64,000 nucleotides of DNA, from contig NZ_CP145607.1 of assembly GCF_036884275.1 (NCBI RefSeq), positions 1,227,001 through 1,291,000 of the forward strand. Direction: 5' to 3'. Origin of the DNA: Sphingomonas kaistensis (lineage in GTDB: Bacteria > Pseudomonadota > Alphaproteobacteria > Sphingomonadales > Sphingomonadaceae). The notes below the pieces were generated by a model that saw only the letters and a program-made list of their open reading frames with translations, ran no database searches and was not told where the DNA came from. The translations under genes were made by a program, and so were the position numbers. Positions 8,608-16,963 of this stretch are shown here, piece by piece (positions within the stretch are counted from its first letter, which is position 1; each line of letters starts with the position of its first letter).

Positions 8608-8910
8608 TCAGCTTACCCTTGATCGCTTTCGAGCAACGAAAGCCAAGGTCGCTGCCAAAAGGGACGGCAGGAGCCAGTCCAGCCACGGATCAGCTGTCTG
8701 CCAAACGCGAAAATCGAAACCGCCCCACCACGGCATATTGGCTCTCAAACCACCACCGTAGTGCTCGATCCACCGGTACTCGGCTTGCGTAATTTCGCGG
8801 GAGATCGCCCAAGCGCTCGCCACAAAGGCTCCTGCGATCCAATCTCTGCAAAGCCAAACGATGGCTAACTGCATGAGCGCCGCAAGGGCAAGGTGACCCA
8901 AAATTCCCAT
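8608..8910 (-). CDS. Small hypothetical membrane protein
   Basis: A 100-residue protein with two hydrophobic segments: residues 1-37 with IVWLCRDWIAGAFVASAW and about 76-95 with WLLPSLLAATLAFV. The central loop has several Trp, Tyr and His residues (EYRWIEHYGGG ... MPWWGGFDF). The reading frame has coherent amphipathic structure and an ATG start. I do not recognise a family. It lies alone on the minus strand between arfB and the FG-GAP region. Confidence 0.6.
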   Translation of the reverse strand: MGILGHLALAALMQLAIVWLCRDWIAGAFVASAWAISREITQAEYRWIEHYGGGLRANMPWWGGFDFRVWQTADPWLDWLLPSLLAATLAFVARKRSRVS

Positions 8911-8995
8911 ACAAAGGGAAAACCACAGCCGGGGTCAGTCTTCCACCCTTCCGAGATTTGCGAGGCGTACTTTCAGTTACCTGCGCAAACAGGCG

Positions 8996-9097
8996 TTTGG
9001 TATCACGGACTTCCTCGCCAACCAGGGCTTGACCTTGCAGGACGATTTCCCGCGAGCCGTTGACGAGGTCAGCGGCGATGGGCCAGCATCGCTTTGA
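8996..9097 (+). pseudogene. Decayed FG-GAP repeat fragment
   Basis: The frame reads FGITDFLANQGLTLQDDF followed by PRAVDEVSGDGPASL and a stop at 9095-9097. It matches the repeat unit of the next gene (DFGLNQGW...DLFPRALGDVNGDGLADI) at Phe, Gln-Gly, Asp, Phe-Pro-Arg-Ala, Val, Gly-Asp-Gly and Ala. There is no start codon or complete repeat around it. I read it as the remnant of a broken tandem copy. Confidence 0.5.
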
Positions 9098-9150
9098 ATA
9101 CTAACACCGACCAGCGGCGTCGGTAATGCCGCAGGCGTAGGAGAGTAACG

Positions 9151-10365
9151 ATGTTCAGTCGACAAGCGGAAGATCAGTACCTCGCGCTTGACCAGTTTTC
9201 CTCGCGAGCTTCCTTAGAGTCGATTGCGTCGGAAGCGACCACTTTCCGGTCGCCCTCGACTTTATCTGTAATGAGCCAGTCGACTGTTGGCGCGAGGGCA
9301 TTTTCCGCCGCGACCCCGGTATCGACGACCTACTTCGAGCTCCCGGATCTTGTTCTGAACAACTTCGGCGTGAGCCAAGGCTGGAATGGCCAGCGCCTTT
9401 TTCCCCGCTTGCTCGGCGATGTGAACGGCGACGGGTTCACTGACATCCTGGGGCTTAGTTTCAACGGGTTGCTGGTGTCCTACGGAACCGCAAGCGGCCA
9501 ATTTACCCAACCTGCCTTTATTTATGGCCGTACGTTTTTTCCGAGGCAGAACTCCTACGACGAGGAGTATTCGCTTGGTTTCAAGCTCAATGACGTGAAC
9601 GGAGACAAGAGGGCCGATCTCGTGGAATTCCTGCCCGGCGGCGTGAGCGTCCTCCTGGGGCAAAGCGACGGTACGTTTGGTCCCGCGACGCGGACCATCA
9701 ACGACTTCGGCTTCAAGCAGGGCTGGACCATACCACAATACACGCCGCGGTTGATGGCCGATGTGAATGGCGACGGGCGGTCCGACATCGTCGGCTTCGG
9801 TTATGCCGGAGCGCTGGTGGCGCTTGCCACGGGGGAGACCGGCCAGAACCAGTTCAAGGATCCTATTCTGGGCCTTGCCGACTTCGGTCTCAATCAGGGG
9901 TGGCGCGACGCCGATCTTTTTCCCAGGGCCCTTGGCGATGTGAATGGCGATGGATTGGCGGACATTGTCGGGTTCGGGGACGAGGGGGTGTCGGTTTCCC
10001 TGTCAAACGGCGATGGCACGTTCGCACCGATGTTCTTCGCGCTGAACGATTTCGGGCTGGCCCAGGGCTGGTCGAGCCAGACATTCTTCAAGAGATTGGT
10101 CGGCGATGTGAACGGAGACAATCGCGCGGACATCGTGGGGTTCGGCACCGCCGGCGTCTACGTGGCGCTCGGTCGTAGCGACGGGACTTTTTCCGCTCCA
10201 GCCCTCGACGTCGTTGATTTCACGTCGCGGCAAGGCTGGACCAACGACAACCTCTATTACCGTGACCTTGCTGACCTCAACAACGACGGGCATCTGGACA
10301 TCGCCGGCTTCGGCACGGCGGGCGTGTTGGCAGGACTGAATACGAGCTCGCATTTTCTTGTTTAG
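9151..10365 (+). CDS. FG-GAP/VCBS-repeat beta-propeller protein
   Basis: A 404-residue protein with six repeats of about 56 residues from residue ~68 to the end. Each carries a DFG...QGW...FPR...GDVNGDG.ADIVGF pattern; the second repeat is the most divergent. DxNGDGxxD loops bind Ca2+ in integrin-type FG-GAP propellers and in related fungal lectins. No signal peptide is visible: the first 65 residues are Ser/Thr-rich and polar. Export would therefore need a non-Sec route, or the protein is cytoplasmic. An AGGAG site sits 6 bases ahead of the ATG. Ligand unknown. Confidence 0.75.
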   Translation: MFSRQAEDQYLALDQFSSRASLESIASEATTFRSPSTLSVMSQSTVGARAFSAATPVSTTYFELPDLVLNNFGVSQGWNGQRLFPRLLGDVNGDGFTDILGLSFNGLLVSYGTASGQFTQPAFIYGRTFFPRQNSYDEEYSLGFKLNDVNGDKRADLVEFLPGGVSVLLGQSDGTFGPATRTINDFGFKQGWTIPQYTPRLMADVNGDGRSDIVGFGYAGALVALATGETGQNQFKDPILGLADFGLNQGWRDADLFPRALGDVNGDGLADIVGFGDEGVSVSLSNGDGTFAPMFFALNDFGLAQGWSSQTFFKRLVGDVNGDNRADIVGFGTAGVYVALGRSDGTFSAPALDVVDFTSRQGWTNDNLYYRDLADLNNDGHLDIAGFGTAGVLAGLNTSSHFLV

Positions 10366-10511
10366 CTGAGGCTCCGCAAGCCAGCTTGTCCGATCGACCG
10401 TCACGGAAGCCGCGTCCGCGTTCAACCCGGTGTGGACATCCAGCGGCTCAGGACCGCGTTGTTTTGCCTGCTAGCAACGACAGTCCCGGCTATCCTCCCG
10501 TTTCGGGCCGG

Positions 10512-11306
10512 CTAACGGCACCTCGGATGCTGCTGGATGTCGCGGACATCGTAGAAGCGGCCATCCGAGATCGTCACCTGGATGCATTGGCGTGACTGGG
10601 GTCGGTACTGGATCGAATAGCGCGTGTTGGCGGAGGTGAAGTTGTCGACCTGGCGAAAGCCGCGCTGTTCGAGCGTGCTCATGCCGCCGGCCGCGCGGGC
10701 GCCGTTGAGGTCATTGATCTGCGCGAAGTCGGTATAGCCGCCGCGGCCGCTGTGATGCGCGAGATTGGCGTTTCGCTCGTCGACCCCGGCCTGATAGCCG
10801 GACGAATATTGCTCCGATCGGTCGTAGTTATGGTACGAAGCGTTGTGCAGGCCGTCGGCGTAGCCGCGTTCGTACTGCTGTTCCACGACCGCGTCGGAGG
10901 AATGATTGCCATCCTGGTGGTGGTGCGATTTGTGGCTCAGCAGCGCGCCCAGGATCGCGGCGCCCGCCACCACTCCGACGGCTGCCGCCGCATTGCCGTT
11001 GCCCGCTTTCTGATGACAGTCCGAGGCGGAGGCGTCGGTGACCGAGACGACGAGCCGGTTGTGCGCTTCGACGCTGATGCAGTTGCGGCCGTTCGCCTGC
11101 CACCAGTAGGAATAGGCGTAGCTTATCGAGTTGCTTTGGCTGTCGGCATAGGTGAAGCCTCGTGCGGTGAGCGCGCTTTCGGCGCGATCGGGCGACAGGC
11201 CGTTGAGATTGGTCAGCTGGTTCGCTTTTTGCGCGAAGGCCGGGGAGGCGAGCAGCGCCAGGCACGACGCCGCTGCACAAAGACGGCTTGCAACATTTTT
11301 CCGCAT
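10512..11306 (-). CDS. Secreted protein with a duplicated domain and glycine-zipper helix
   Basis: The 264-residue protein begins MRKNVASRLC with a signal peptide cleaved near AFAQ (residue ~26). Residues ~28-97 and ~192-264 are related copies: both have an L-N-G start, an L..RGF centre, and end with R.C-I.V and a His/Cys pair. Between them lie a Gly/Ala-rich helix (VGVVAGAAILGALL), a His-rich loop SHKSHHHQDG and a Tyr/Asn-rich linker. I do not recognise a named family. Two Cys per copy suggest disulphides, fitting a periplasmic or surface location. Confidence 0.7.
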   Translation of the reverse strand: MRKNVASRLCAAASCLALLASPAFAQKANQLTNLNGLSPDRAESALTARGFTYADSQSNSISYAYSYWWQANGRNCISVEAHNRLVVSVTDASASDCHQKAGNGNAAAAVGVVAGAAILGALLSHKSHHHQDGNHSSDAVVEQQYERGYADGLHNASYHNYDRSEQYSSGYQAGVDERNANLAHHSGRGGYTDFAQINDLNGARAAGGMSTLEQRGFRQVDNFTSANTRYSIQYRPQSRQCIQVTISDGRFYDVRDIQQHPRCR

Positions 11307-11341
11307 GTCATTCTCCCCTGTGCAATGTGGATGTCGTCGGC

Positions 11342-11610
11342 TTACCCGCCTTCGATCAAGAGATCGGGAATCTCGTACACCTCGACCGTGCCGATCCGGA
11401 CGATGCTGACGTCGCCTCGCCGGGTGGCGGCAAGGCCGGCCTGGCTGTCGCTCGAGATCGGATTGAGCTGACGAAACAGGATGGTGCGCTCGCCTCTGTC
11501 GCCGCCGACGCGCCGGTGGCGAAGCGGATCGGCACCACGCGTTGCGCCGATGCGGTGGCCGACAGGGTGGCCGCGAGCGCGGATGCCGCCACCAGCAGGA
11601 ACTTGCGCAT
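11342..11610 (-). pseudogene. Frameshifted small secreted protein gene
   Basis: From ATG at 11610 the frame encodes a clear signal peptide (MRKFLLVAASALAATLSATA) and a short mature start, then loses coding character. In the -1 frame, high GC3 coding sequence resumes as GERTILFRQLNPISSDSQAG and continues to IPDLLIEGG and a TAA at 11342-11344. One indel in the low-complexity GCGTCGGCGGCG stretch (about 11500-11520) would join them into a protein of about 88 residues. It may be a true pseudogene or a sequencing error. No family recognised. Confidence 0.45.
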
Positions 11611-11801
11611 GACACGCTCCTTCGAAAGGCGAAGAGCCGGTATCGATAGCGATGGTGTTCCGTACGGTTGCCGGAGTCCAGTTTCACGGCACCTCGCCAG
11701 CCGCACCGCGCTTCGCTAACGCTGATCGGGTGACCGTCGACAGCCTTAAGCATTGCGTTGTTCTGGGCGTCTTGATCCTCCCGACGCGCTGAGGTGACCC
11801 T

Positions 11802-12560
11802 TTGAGCGAGATTGCCGGAATCCTGCTCGCGGCCGGCGCGGGGCTGATCGGAGGGGCGATGAACGCGCTGGCGGGCGGGGGGACGTTCGCGACCTTGCCG
11901 GCGCTGATCGCGCTGGGGTTGCCGGCCAACATCGCCAATGCGACCAGTAATGTCGCGCTGCTGCCCGGCGCGGCGACGAGTGCGTGGGCGTTCCGCAAGG
12001 AATTGGGGCCGGTGGCCGGCATTTCGGTGCTGGTGCTGGCCGCGCTGACGTTCGGGTTCGGACTGGTCGGAAGCTATCTGCTCGTCGTCACGCCGGCGGC
12101 GACATTCGATATCATCATCCCGTGGCTGCTGCTGTTCGCCTTCGTGGTGATGGCGCTGGGCAAGGGCGCGGCCGACTGGTTGCACAAGCGGGTGACGATC
12201 GGGCGGCCGACCCTGCTCGCCTCGCAGGCGCTGCTGGGCGTTTATGGCGGCTATTTCGGCGGCGGCGTGGGGTTGATCACCACCGCGCTCTACGGGCTGC
12301 TGGCGAATATCTCGCCGCGCGAATTGTTCGCGATCCGGACGGCGATGCTGGCGGTGGCGAACATGGCGGCGGCGATCGTGTTCATTGGCTTTGCGATGGT
12401 GTGGTGGTGGGCGTGCGTGCCGATGCTGGTGGGGTCGGTGATCGGCGGATGGCTGGGCGCGCTGCTCGGCAAGCGCTTGTCGGCGCGGGCGGTGCGGTGG
12501 TGGACCCTGCTGGTGACGGGCGCGACCACCGCGGTGTTTTTCGTGCGGGCCTACGGCTGA
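11802..12560 (+). CDS. TauE/SafE family sulfite-exporter-like permease
   Basis: 252 residues and about seven to eight membrane helices. The N-terminal GGAMNALAGGGTF and the internal repeat GVYGGYFGGGVGLIT are the signature motifs of the TauE/SafE (DUF81) family, which exports sulfite, sulfoacetate or other organic anions. The start is TTG at 11802, spaced after GAGGTGAC; no nearby ATG precedes the first helix. No sulfur gene sits beside it, so the substrate is open. Confidence 0.85.
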   Translation: MSEIAGILLAAGAGLIGGAMNALAGGGTFATLPALIALGLPANIANATSNVALLPGAATSAWAFRKELGPVAGISVLVLAALTFGFGLVGSYLLVVTPAATFDIIIPWLLLFAFVVMALGKGAADWLHKRVTIGRPTLLASQALLGVYGGYFGGGVGLITTALYGLLANISPRELFAIRTAMLAVANMAAAIVFIGFAMVWWWACVPMLVGSVIGGWLGALLGKRLSARAVRWWTLLVTGATTAVFFVRAYG

Positions 12561-12626
12561 GGAAGAGATTGCGTTCGCCGAGATAAGGGAGTGGGCTGAC
12601 TTCGAGGAACGGTCGGGAGTCGCGAA

Positions 12627-13730
12627 ATGCGTGGCCTTGTACTTATGATCGGATTGGCGATTGCGGCGCCGGCCGCGGCGCAGCGGAGCAATCTGGTTGC
12701 GGCGCAGCCGGTGGTGAGCCCGCCCGCCGGCATGCAGGCATGGACAATCCGCTATCTCAGCCGCGACGATCGCGGCGTCGAGCGCGAACTGACCGGCATG
12801 GTGGTCGCCCCGCGCGAAGCCATCCCTCGGCAGCCGCGGCGGGTGCTGGCGTGGACCCACGGCACGTGGGGAAGCGCGTCGTCATGCGCGCCGTCGCTGA
12901 GCCCGAAGTTCTTCGAAAAGACTCCGGCGATCGATGCGGTGCGACAGGGCTATGTGGTGGTCGCGCCCGATTATCCGGGACTGGGGAGCGCCGGCGTGCA
13001 TCCGTATCTGGTCGGCACGGTGACCGGGCGCTCGGTTCTCGATGCGATACGCGCGGCGCAGCGCATTCCGGGCGCGGCGGCGGGCAGCAGCTATGCCGTG
13101 TGGGGCGAAAGCCAGGGCGGCCATGCGGCGCTGTGGACCGGGCAGATGCAGGGCGTGGACGGTGCGGGGCTGCGGCTGGTGGGGGTCGCGGCGGGCGCGC
13201 CGCCGACCGATCTCGGCGCCAATATGCGGCAAGCGAGCGATGCCAATGCGCGGGCGTTCCTGACCGCGCTCACGGTCGACAGTTGGAGCCATTACTATGG
13301 AGTGCCGCTGAAGATCGGCCGGGCGCGGACGCCTGGGATCATTCAGCGGCTGGCGCAGAAATGCGTGACCACCGATTCGGGGCTGAAGTTCGGAACCCTG
13401 CTCGGCATCCTCGCGCTGCGGCAGGATCTGGCGCGGGTCGATCTGGGCCGGACGCCGCCGTGGGCGAGTTATGTCGCGGCCAACAGCACCAGCCCGGTCA
13501 GCCGGGTGCCGGTGCTATTTGCGCAAACGGCGCAAGATCCGCTGGTCGCGCCGGCGGTGACCCGGGCCTTCGCGCGGCGGATGTGCGCGAACCGGGTGCG
13601 GGTGAAGTGGATCGACCTGCCGGGCAAGGATCATGCGACCACGGCGAAGCAAAGCGCGGGTGCGACGCTGAGCTGGATCGACGCGCTGTTCGCCGGACGC
13701 CAGGCGCCGAACGATTGCGGGAGATTCTAA
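12627..13730 (+). CDS. Secreted lipase-family alpha/beta hydrolase
   Basis: The 367-residue protein has a signal peptide (about 1-19, ending AAAQ). It resembles bacterial secretory lipases (LIP family): WTHGTWG near residue 77-83, VAPDYPGLG at 112-120 and nucleophile Ser162 in GESQGG. An Asp in AQTAQDPLV and a His in GKDHATT complete a plausible triad. It hydrolyses esters, probably outside the cytoplasm. It converges with nadA, with only 7 bases between the stops. Confidence 0.8.
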   Translation: MRGLVLMIGLAIAAPAAAQRSNLVAAQPVVSPPAGMQAWTIRYLSRDDRGVERELTGMVVAPREAIPRQPRRVLAWTHGTWGSASSCAPSLSPKFFEKTPAIDAVRQGYVVVAPDYPGLGSAGVHPYLVGTVTGRSVLDAIRAAQRIPGAAAGSSYAVWGESQGGHAALWTGQMQGVDGAGLRLVGVAAGAPPTDLGANMRQASDANARAFLTALTVDSWSHYYGVPLKIGRARTPGIIQRLAQKCVTTDSGLKFGTLLGILALRQDLARVDLGRTPPWASYVAANSTSPVSRVPVLFAQTAQDPLVAPAVTRAFARRMCANRVRVKWIDLPGKDHATTAKQSAGATLSWIDALFAGRQAPNDCGRF

Positions 13731-13737
13731 GCGCCGC

Positions 13738-14757
13738 CTAGTCCTGCTCGCCTTCGCTGCGGAAAGGCACGATCGGACGACCGACATCGCCCTGACCGAC
13801 GGTGCGGCCGGCCATTTCGAGCATCCGTTCGAGCGGCACGCGGGCCTTATCCATCAGCTCGGGCTCGAGCTCGATCCGGGGTTCGAGATCGCGAAGCGAG
13901 ATGTAGAGCTTCTCCAGCGTGTTCAATGCCATGTAGGGACACATGTTGCAGTTGCAGTTGCCGTCGCCGCCGGGGACCCCGATGAAGGTCTTGTCCGGCG
14001 CGGCCTTTTCCATCTGGTGAATGATGTGCGGCTCGGTCGCGACGAGGATCACCTCGGCGGGCGAGGCGATGGCGAAGTCGAGGATCGAGCGGGTCGAGCC
14101 GACATGGTCGCTATGATCGATGATGTGCGGCGGGCATTCGGGGTGCGCGGCGACGGGGGCGCCCGGATATTGCGCCTTGAGCTTGAGTAGCTCGGTTTCC
14201 GAAAACGCCTGGTGGACGATGCAGATACCCGGCCACAACAGCATCTCGCGCCCGGTTTTGCGCGCGAGATAGCCGCCGAGGTGGCGGTCGGGGCCGAAGA
14301 TGATCTTCTGCTCCTTGGGGATCTGGGCGAGGATGGCGTCGGCGCTGCTGCTGGTGACGATGATGTCGCTCTGCGCCTTCACCGCGGCCGAGCAGTTGAT
14401 GTAGGTCAGCGCGATGTGGTCGGGGTGCGCGGCGCGGAAGGCGGCGAACTGGTCGGGCGGACAGCTGTCTTCGAGGCTGCAGCCGGCGTCCATGTCGGGA
14501 AGGATGACGGTCTTTTCAGGGCTGAGGATCTTTGCGGTTTCGGCCATGAAGCGCACGCCGCAAAAGGCGATCACGTCGGCGTCGGTCGCCGCGGCCTTGC
14601 GGCTGAGGTCGAGGCTGTCGCCGACGAAGTCCGCCAGGTCCTGAAGCTCGGGCTTCTGATAATAATGCGCGAGGATGACGGCGTTGCGCTCCTCCTTGAG
14701 GCGCTGGATCTCGGCAAGGAGGTCGGTGCCGACCGGCGGGCGGAGGGGTGCTGTCAT
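13738..14757 (-). CDS. nadA: Quinolinate synthase
   Basis: NadA condenses iminoaspartate with dihydroxyacetone phosphate to quinolinate in NAD synthesis. This 339-residue protein has HYYQKPELQDLADFVGDSL at 31-49 and the three Fe-S cysteines expected of the family: Cys93 (AGCSLED), Cys208 (HPEC) and Cys273 (NMCPYMALNTLE). Additional Cys268 and Cys270 flank the last ligand. nadB and nadC are not in the window. The DUF4230 gene lies 17 bases upstream on the same strand. Confidence 0.95.
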   Translation of the reverse strand: MTAPLRPPVGTDLLAEIQRLKEERNAVILAHYYQKPELQDLADFVGDSLDLSRKAAATDADVIAFCGVRFMAETAKILSPEKTVILPDMDAGCSLEDSCPPDQFAAFRAAHPDHIALTYINCSAAVKAQSDIIVTSSSADAILAQIPKEQKIIFGPDRHLGGYLARKTGREMLLWPGICIVHQAFSETELLKLKAQYPGAPVAAHPECPPHIIDHSDHVGSTRSILDFAIASPAEVILVATEPHIIHQMEKAAPDKTFIGVPGGDGNCNCNMCPYMALNTLEKLYISLRDLEPRIELEPELMDKARVPLERMLEMAGRTVGQGDVGRPIVPFRSEGEQD

Positions 14758-14774
14758 GATGGCTCCAGATAGGC

Positions 14775-15476
14775 TCAGCGTTGGCGATCCGCCAGCACCT
14801 GCTCGATCGAGCGGCTGACGTCCCAGCGTTCGCCGTCGCGGACCCCGGCGGCGGGGGTGACGACGCGGACGGTGATGGGGCCCAGCCCGGCGGCGTCGAG
14901 CGGCGCTCGGGCGAGGTCGGCGACGACCTTTTCGGCGTTTTTCTGCGCGGCGGCGAGATTGGCGGGCTCGGCCGCGACTTCACCGGCCTTGGCGGTGGCG
15001 AGCTGCGAGGCGCGGCGGGCAAGGTTGGTCGAGGCGTTGCGGGTGACGAAGATGCCGCTGGTGCCCGACACGGCGCGATTGGCTTCGTCGACATTGGGCG
15101 GTTCGGGCGTCACCAGTGGCACGCGGATGGTCAGCGCGCGAGATGCCGGGTCCCAGCGATAATCGTCGGCGCCGACCTGCGACAGGTCGAGCGTGTAGCC
15201 GACGCTGTAGGGGAGGGTCGCCTTTTGCGAGGACCGCAGTAGCGATATCGCGCCGGGATCGACCACGGTGACGTCGAGCGTGCCCTTGACCTCACCGACC
15301 TTGAGCGCGGCCTTGTTGGAGAAGGTGGCGGAAAGAACGCGGACGATGCCCTGCGCCTGCGCCAATTCTTCCTCGACCCGGCGTTCTTCGGCTTGTCTGG
15401 CGTTCCACCAGACGGCCCCGCCGATCACCGCCAGCGCGAGGAGCAGCAGCGGCCAGTAACGTTTCAAACCTTCCAT
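14775..15476 (-). CDS. DUF4230 family membrane-anchored protein
   Basis: 233 residues with one N-terminal membrane anchor (about 7-24) and a large extracytoplasmic domain, giving the architecture of DUF4230. The features RVLSATFSNKAALKVGEVKG and LSQVGADDYRWDPASRAL are in keeping with that family. Function unknown. Its start overlaps the end of the MBL hydrolase gene by 13 bases and nadA follows, so the three may be cotranscribed. Confidence 0.65.
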   Translation of the reverse strand: MEGLKRYWPLLLLALAVIGGAVWWNARQAEERRVEEELAQAQGIVRVLSATFSNKAALKVGEVKGTLDVTVVDPGAISLLRSSQKATLPYSVGYTLDLSQVGADDYRWDPASRALTIRVPLVTPEPPNVDEANRAVSGTSGIFVTRNASTNLARRASQLATAKAGEVAAEPANLAAAQKNAEKVVADLARAPLDAAGLGPITVRVVTPAAGVRDGERWDVSRSIEQVLADRQR

Positions 15477-16297
15477 AGACCCTGAACGCAGGTGACGGCC
15501 CCGCGCTCCTCCAGCGTGATGAGGTGGGCGAGCGCGGTGGCTTCGGCGGCGGGGCGCAGGCGCGGGTCGAGCGCGGGGTAGGCGCGCTGCGTCAAGTCGG
15601 CGAGGGTGGCAGGGGCTTCACCGACAAGGCGAAGCAGCTGGCGCTCGCGCTGCAGGCGATGGCCGAGGATGCCGCGCATCAGGCGCTGGGGGTCCGCGAC
15701 CGGCTCGCCATGAGCGGGGTGGAACAGGGTTTCGGAGCGGGCCTGAAGCTTCTGCAAGCTTGCCATGTAGGCGCCCATGTTGCCGTCGGGCGGAATGACC
15801 ACCGTGGTCGACCAGCCCATGACGTGGTCGCCGCTGAACAGGCGATGCCCGAGCGCGAAACACAGGTGGTTGGAGGTGTGGCCGGGGGTGTGGACGGCCT
15901 CGATGGTCGCGCCGCCGGCCTCGACCGTCTCGCCGTCGGCGAGGATGCGGTCGGGGGCGTAGCTGGTGTCGAAGCCCGCTTCCTGATTGCCCGGCACGAC
16001 CAAAGGTGCGCAGCCCCAGACGGGGGCGGCAAGGCGCTCGGCCAGCGGAGCAGCGGCCGGGCTGTGATCGCGGTGGGTGTGGGTGACGAGAATGGCGTCG
16101 ACCGGGCGGCCGCCGACCGCGGCAACGAAGGCATCGAGATGCGCGGGATCGGCCGGGCCGGGGTCGAGGATGGCGAGCCGCTCGGTGCCGATCAGGTGCA
16201 CCCACGTGCCCTCGCCGGTGAAGGGCGACGGGTTGGGCGCGAGCAGGCGGGCGAGGCCGGGCCCGAGCGGTTGCAGGATGCCGGGGGTGTGGGTCAC
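15464..16297 (-). CDS. MBL-fold metallo-hydrolase (LACTB2-like)
   Basis: A 277-residue metallo-beta-lactamase-fold hydrolase. The metal motif is HTHRDH at residues 73-78, with further ligands in HTPGHTSNH and FSGDHVMG. A C-terminal winged region follows, as in LACTB2/RNase-like and glyoxalase II-like members. Substrate not determinable. Its end overlaps the DUF4230 gene. Confidence 0.85.
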   Translation of the reverse strand: MTHTPGILQPLGPGLARLLAPNPSPFTGEGTWVHLIGTERLAILDPGPADPAHLDAFVAAVGGRPVDAILVTHTHRDHSPAAAPLAERLAAPVWGCAPLVVPGNQEAGFDTSYAPDRILADGETVEAGGATIEAVHTPGHTSNHLCFALGHRLFSGDHVMGWSTTVVIPPDGNMGAYMASLQKLQARSETLFHPAHGEPVADPQRLMRGILGHRLQRERQLLRLVGEAPATLADLTQRAYPALDPRLRPAAEATALAHLITLEERGAVTCVQGLWKV

Positions 16298-16334
16298 TCA
16301 GCCGGCGATGACAGAGCCGTGCCCGGCGGGCAAC

Positions 16335-16892
16335 TCACTCGTTCACGGGGAGCTTGGCGATGGCCTCGTTGATGGCGACGGCAAGGCGGGTGCGGGTCTC
16401 CGGCGAGAGGTTGGTGTCGGCTTCAATCCGCTTGGCGGCGTCGCGCAGTTGCTGGGCCTTGGAGACGTTGCTGTCGCCCATTGCACAGATCATGATGCGG
16501 TTCTTGTTGCCGTCCTTGTCGAGGGTTTCGCTTTCGACCTTGGCACCCTTGGCGCAGGAGAAGGATTTGACGCTTGCGCCGTCGGCAGGGCCGGCACCGC
16601 GAACGACGCGAATCTCCCGGCGTTCTTGCCCGGAGCGGGTCTTTACTTCGTCCTTTGCATGAGGATCGTCGACCGCGCACATGTCGCCCTTGTCGCCGCA
16701 TGGCACCACCCTGATGGCCTTGCTCTCGTCGACGGTGACCCGAATGACGCGTTCGCTGCTTGCGGATCCATCGGCAGGTCGGTCGACGATGACTTCGCGA
16801 ACGATCGTGCGCTCACCCTTTGCGGAAGGCAGGGCGACGGGGGGAACGGGAGTCGCAGCCTGGATGGCGGCGAGCATCATGGTGGCGATCAT
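16335..16892 (-). CDS. Hypothetical secreted protein
   Basis: 185 residues starting MIATMMLAAIQAA, a short signal-like segment. The mature part is charged, with Cys residues at CGDKGDMCA and later in KSFSCAKGAK and MICAMG. The C-terminal 50 residues are predicted helical. No domain recognised. It stands alone between the hydrolase and the glycosyltransferase. Confidence 0.6.
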   Translation of the reverse strand: MIATMMLAAIQAATPVPPVALPSAKGERTIVREVIVDRPADGSASSERVIRVTVDESKAIRVVPCGDKGDMCAVDDPHAKDEVKTRSGQERREIRVVRGAGPADGASVKSFSCAKGAKVESETLDKDGNKNRIMICAMGDSNVSKAQQLRDAAKRIEADTNLSPETRTRLAVAINEAIAKLPVNE

Positions 16893-16963
16893 GGGCTTTT
16901 TCCCTGCTGGGCATGTCCGGCGAAAGACAGCATGACCCAGTCAGGCGCGCGTTGGAAGTGCCT

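Noticed and set aside
8559..8792. 77-codon plus-strand frame downstream of arfB
   Set aside because: It is opposite the better-supported membrane protein gene at 8608-8910 and is Arg/Ser-rich as expected for a shadow frame.
10386..10595. 69-codon plus-strand frame after the FG-GAP gene
   Set aside because: It overlaps the 3' end of the secreted protein gene on the other strand and has no domain or plausible ribosome site.
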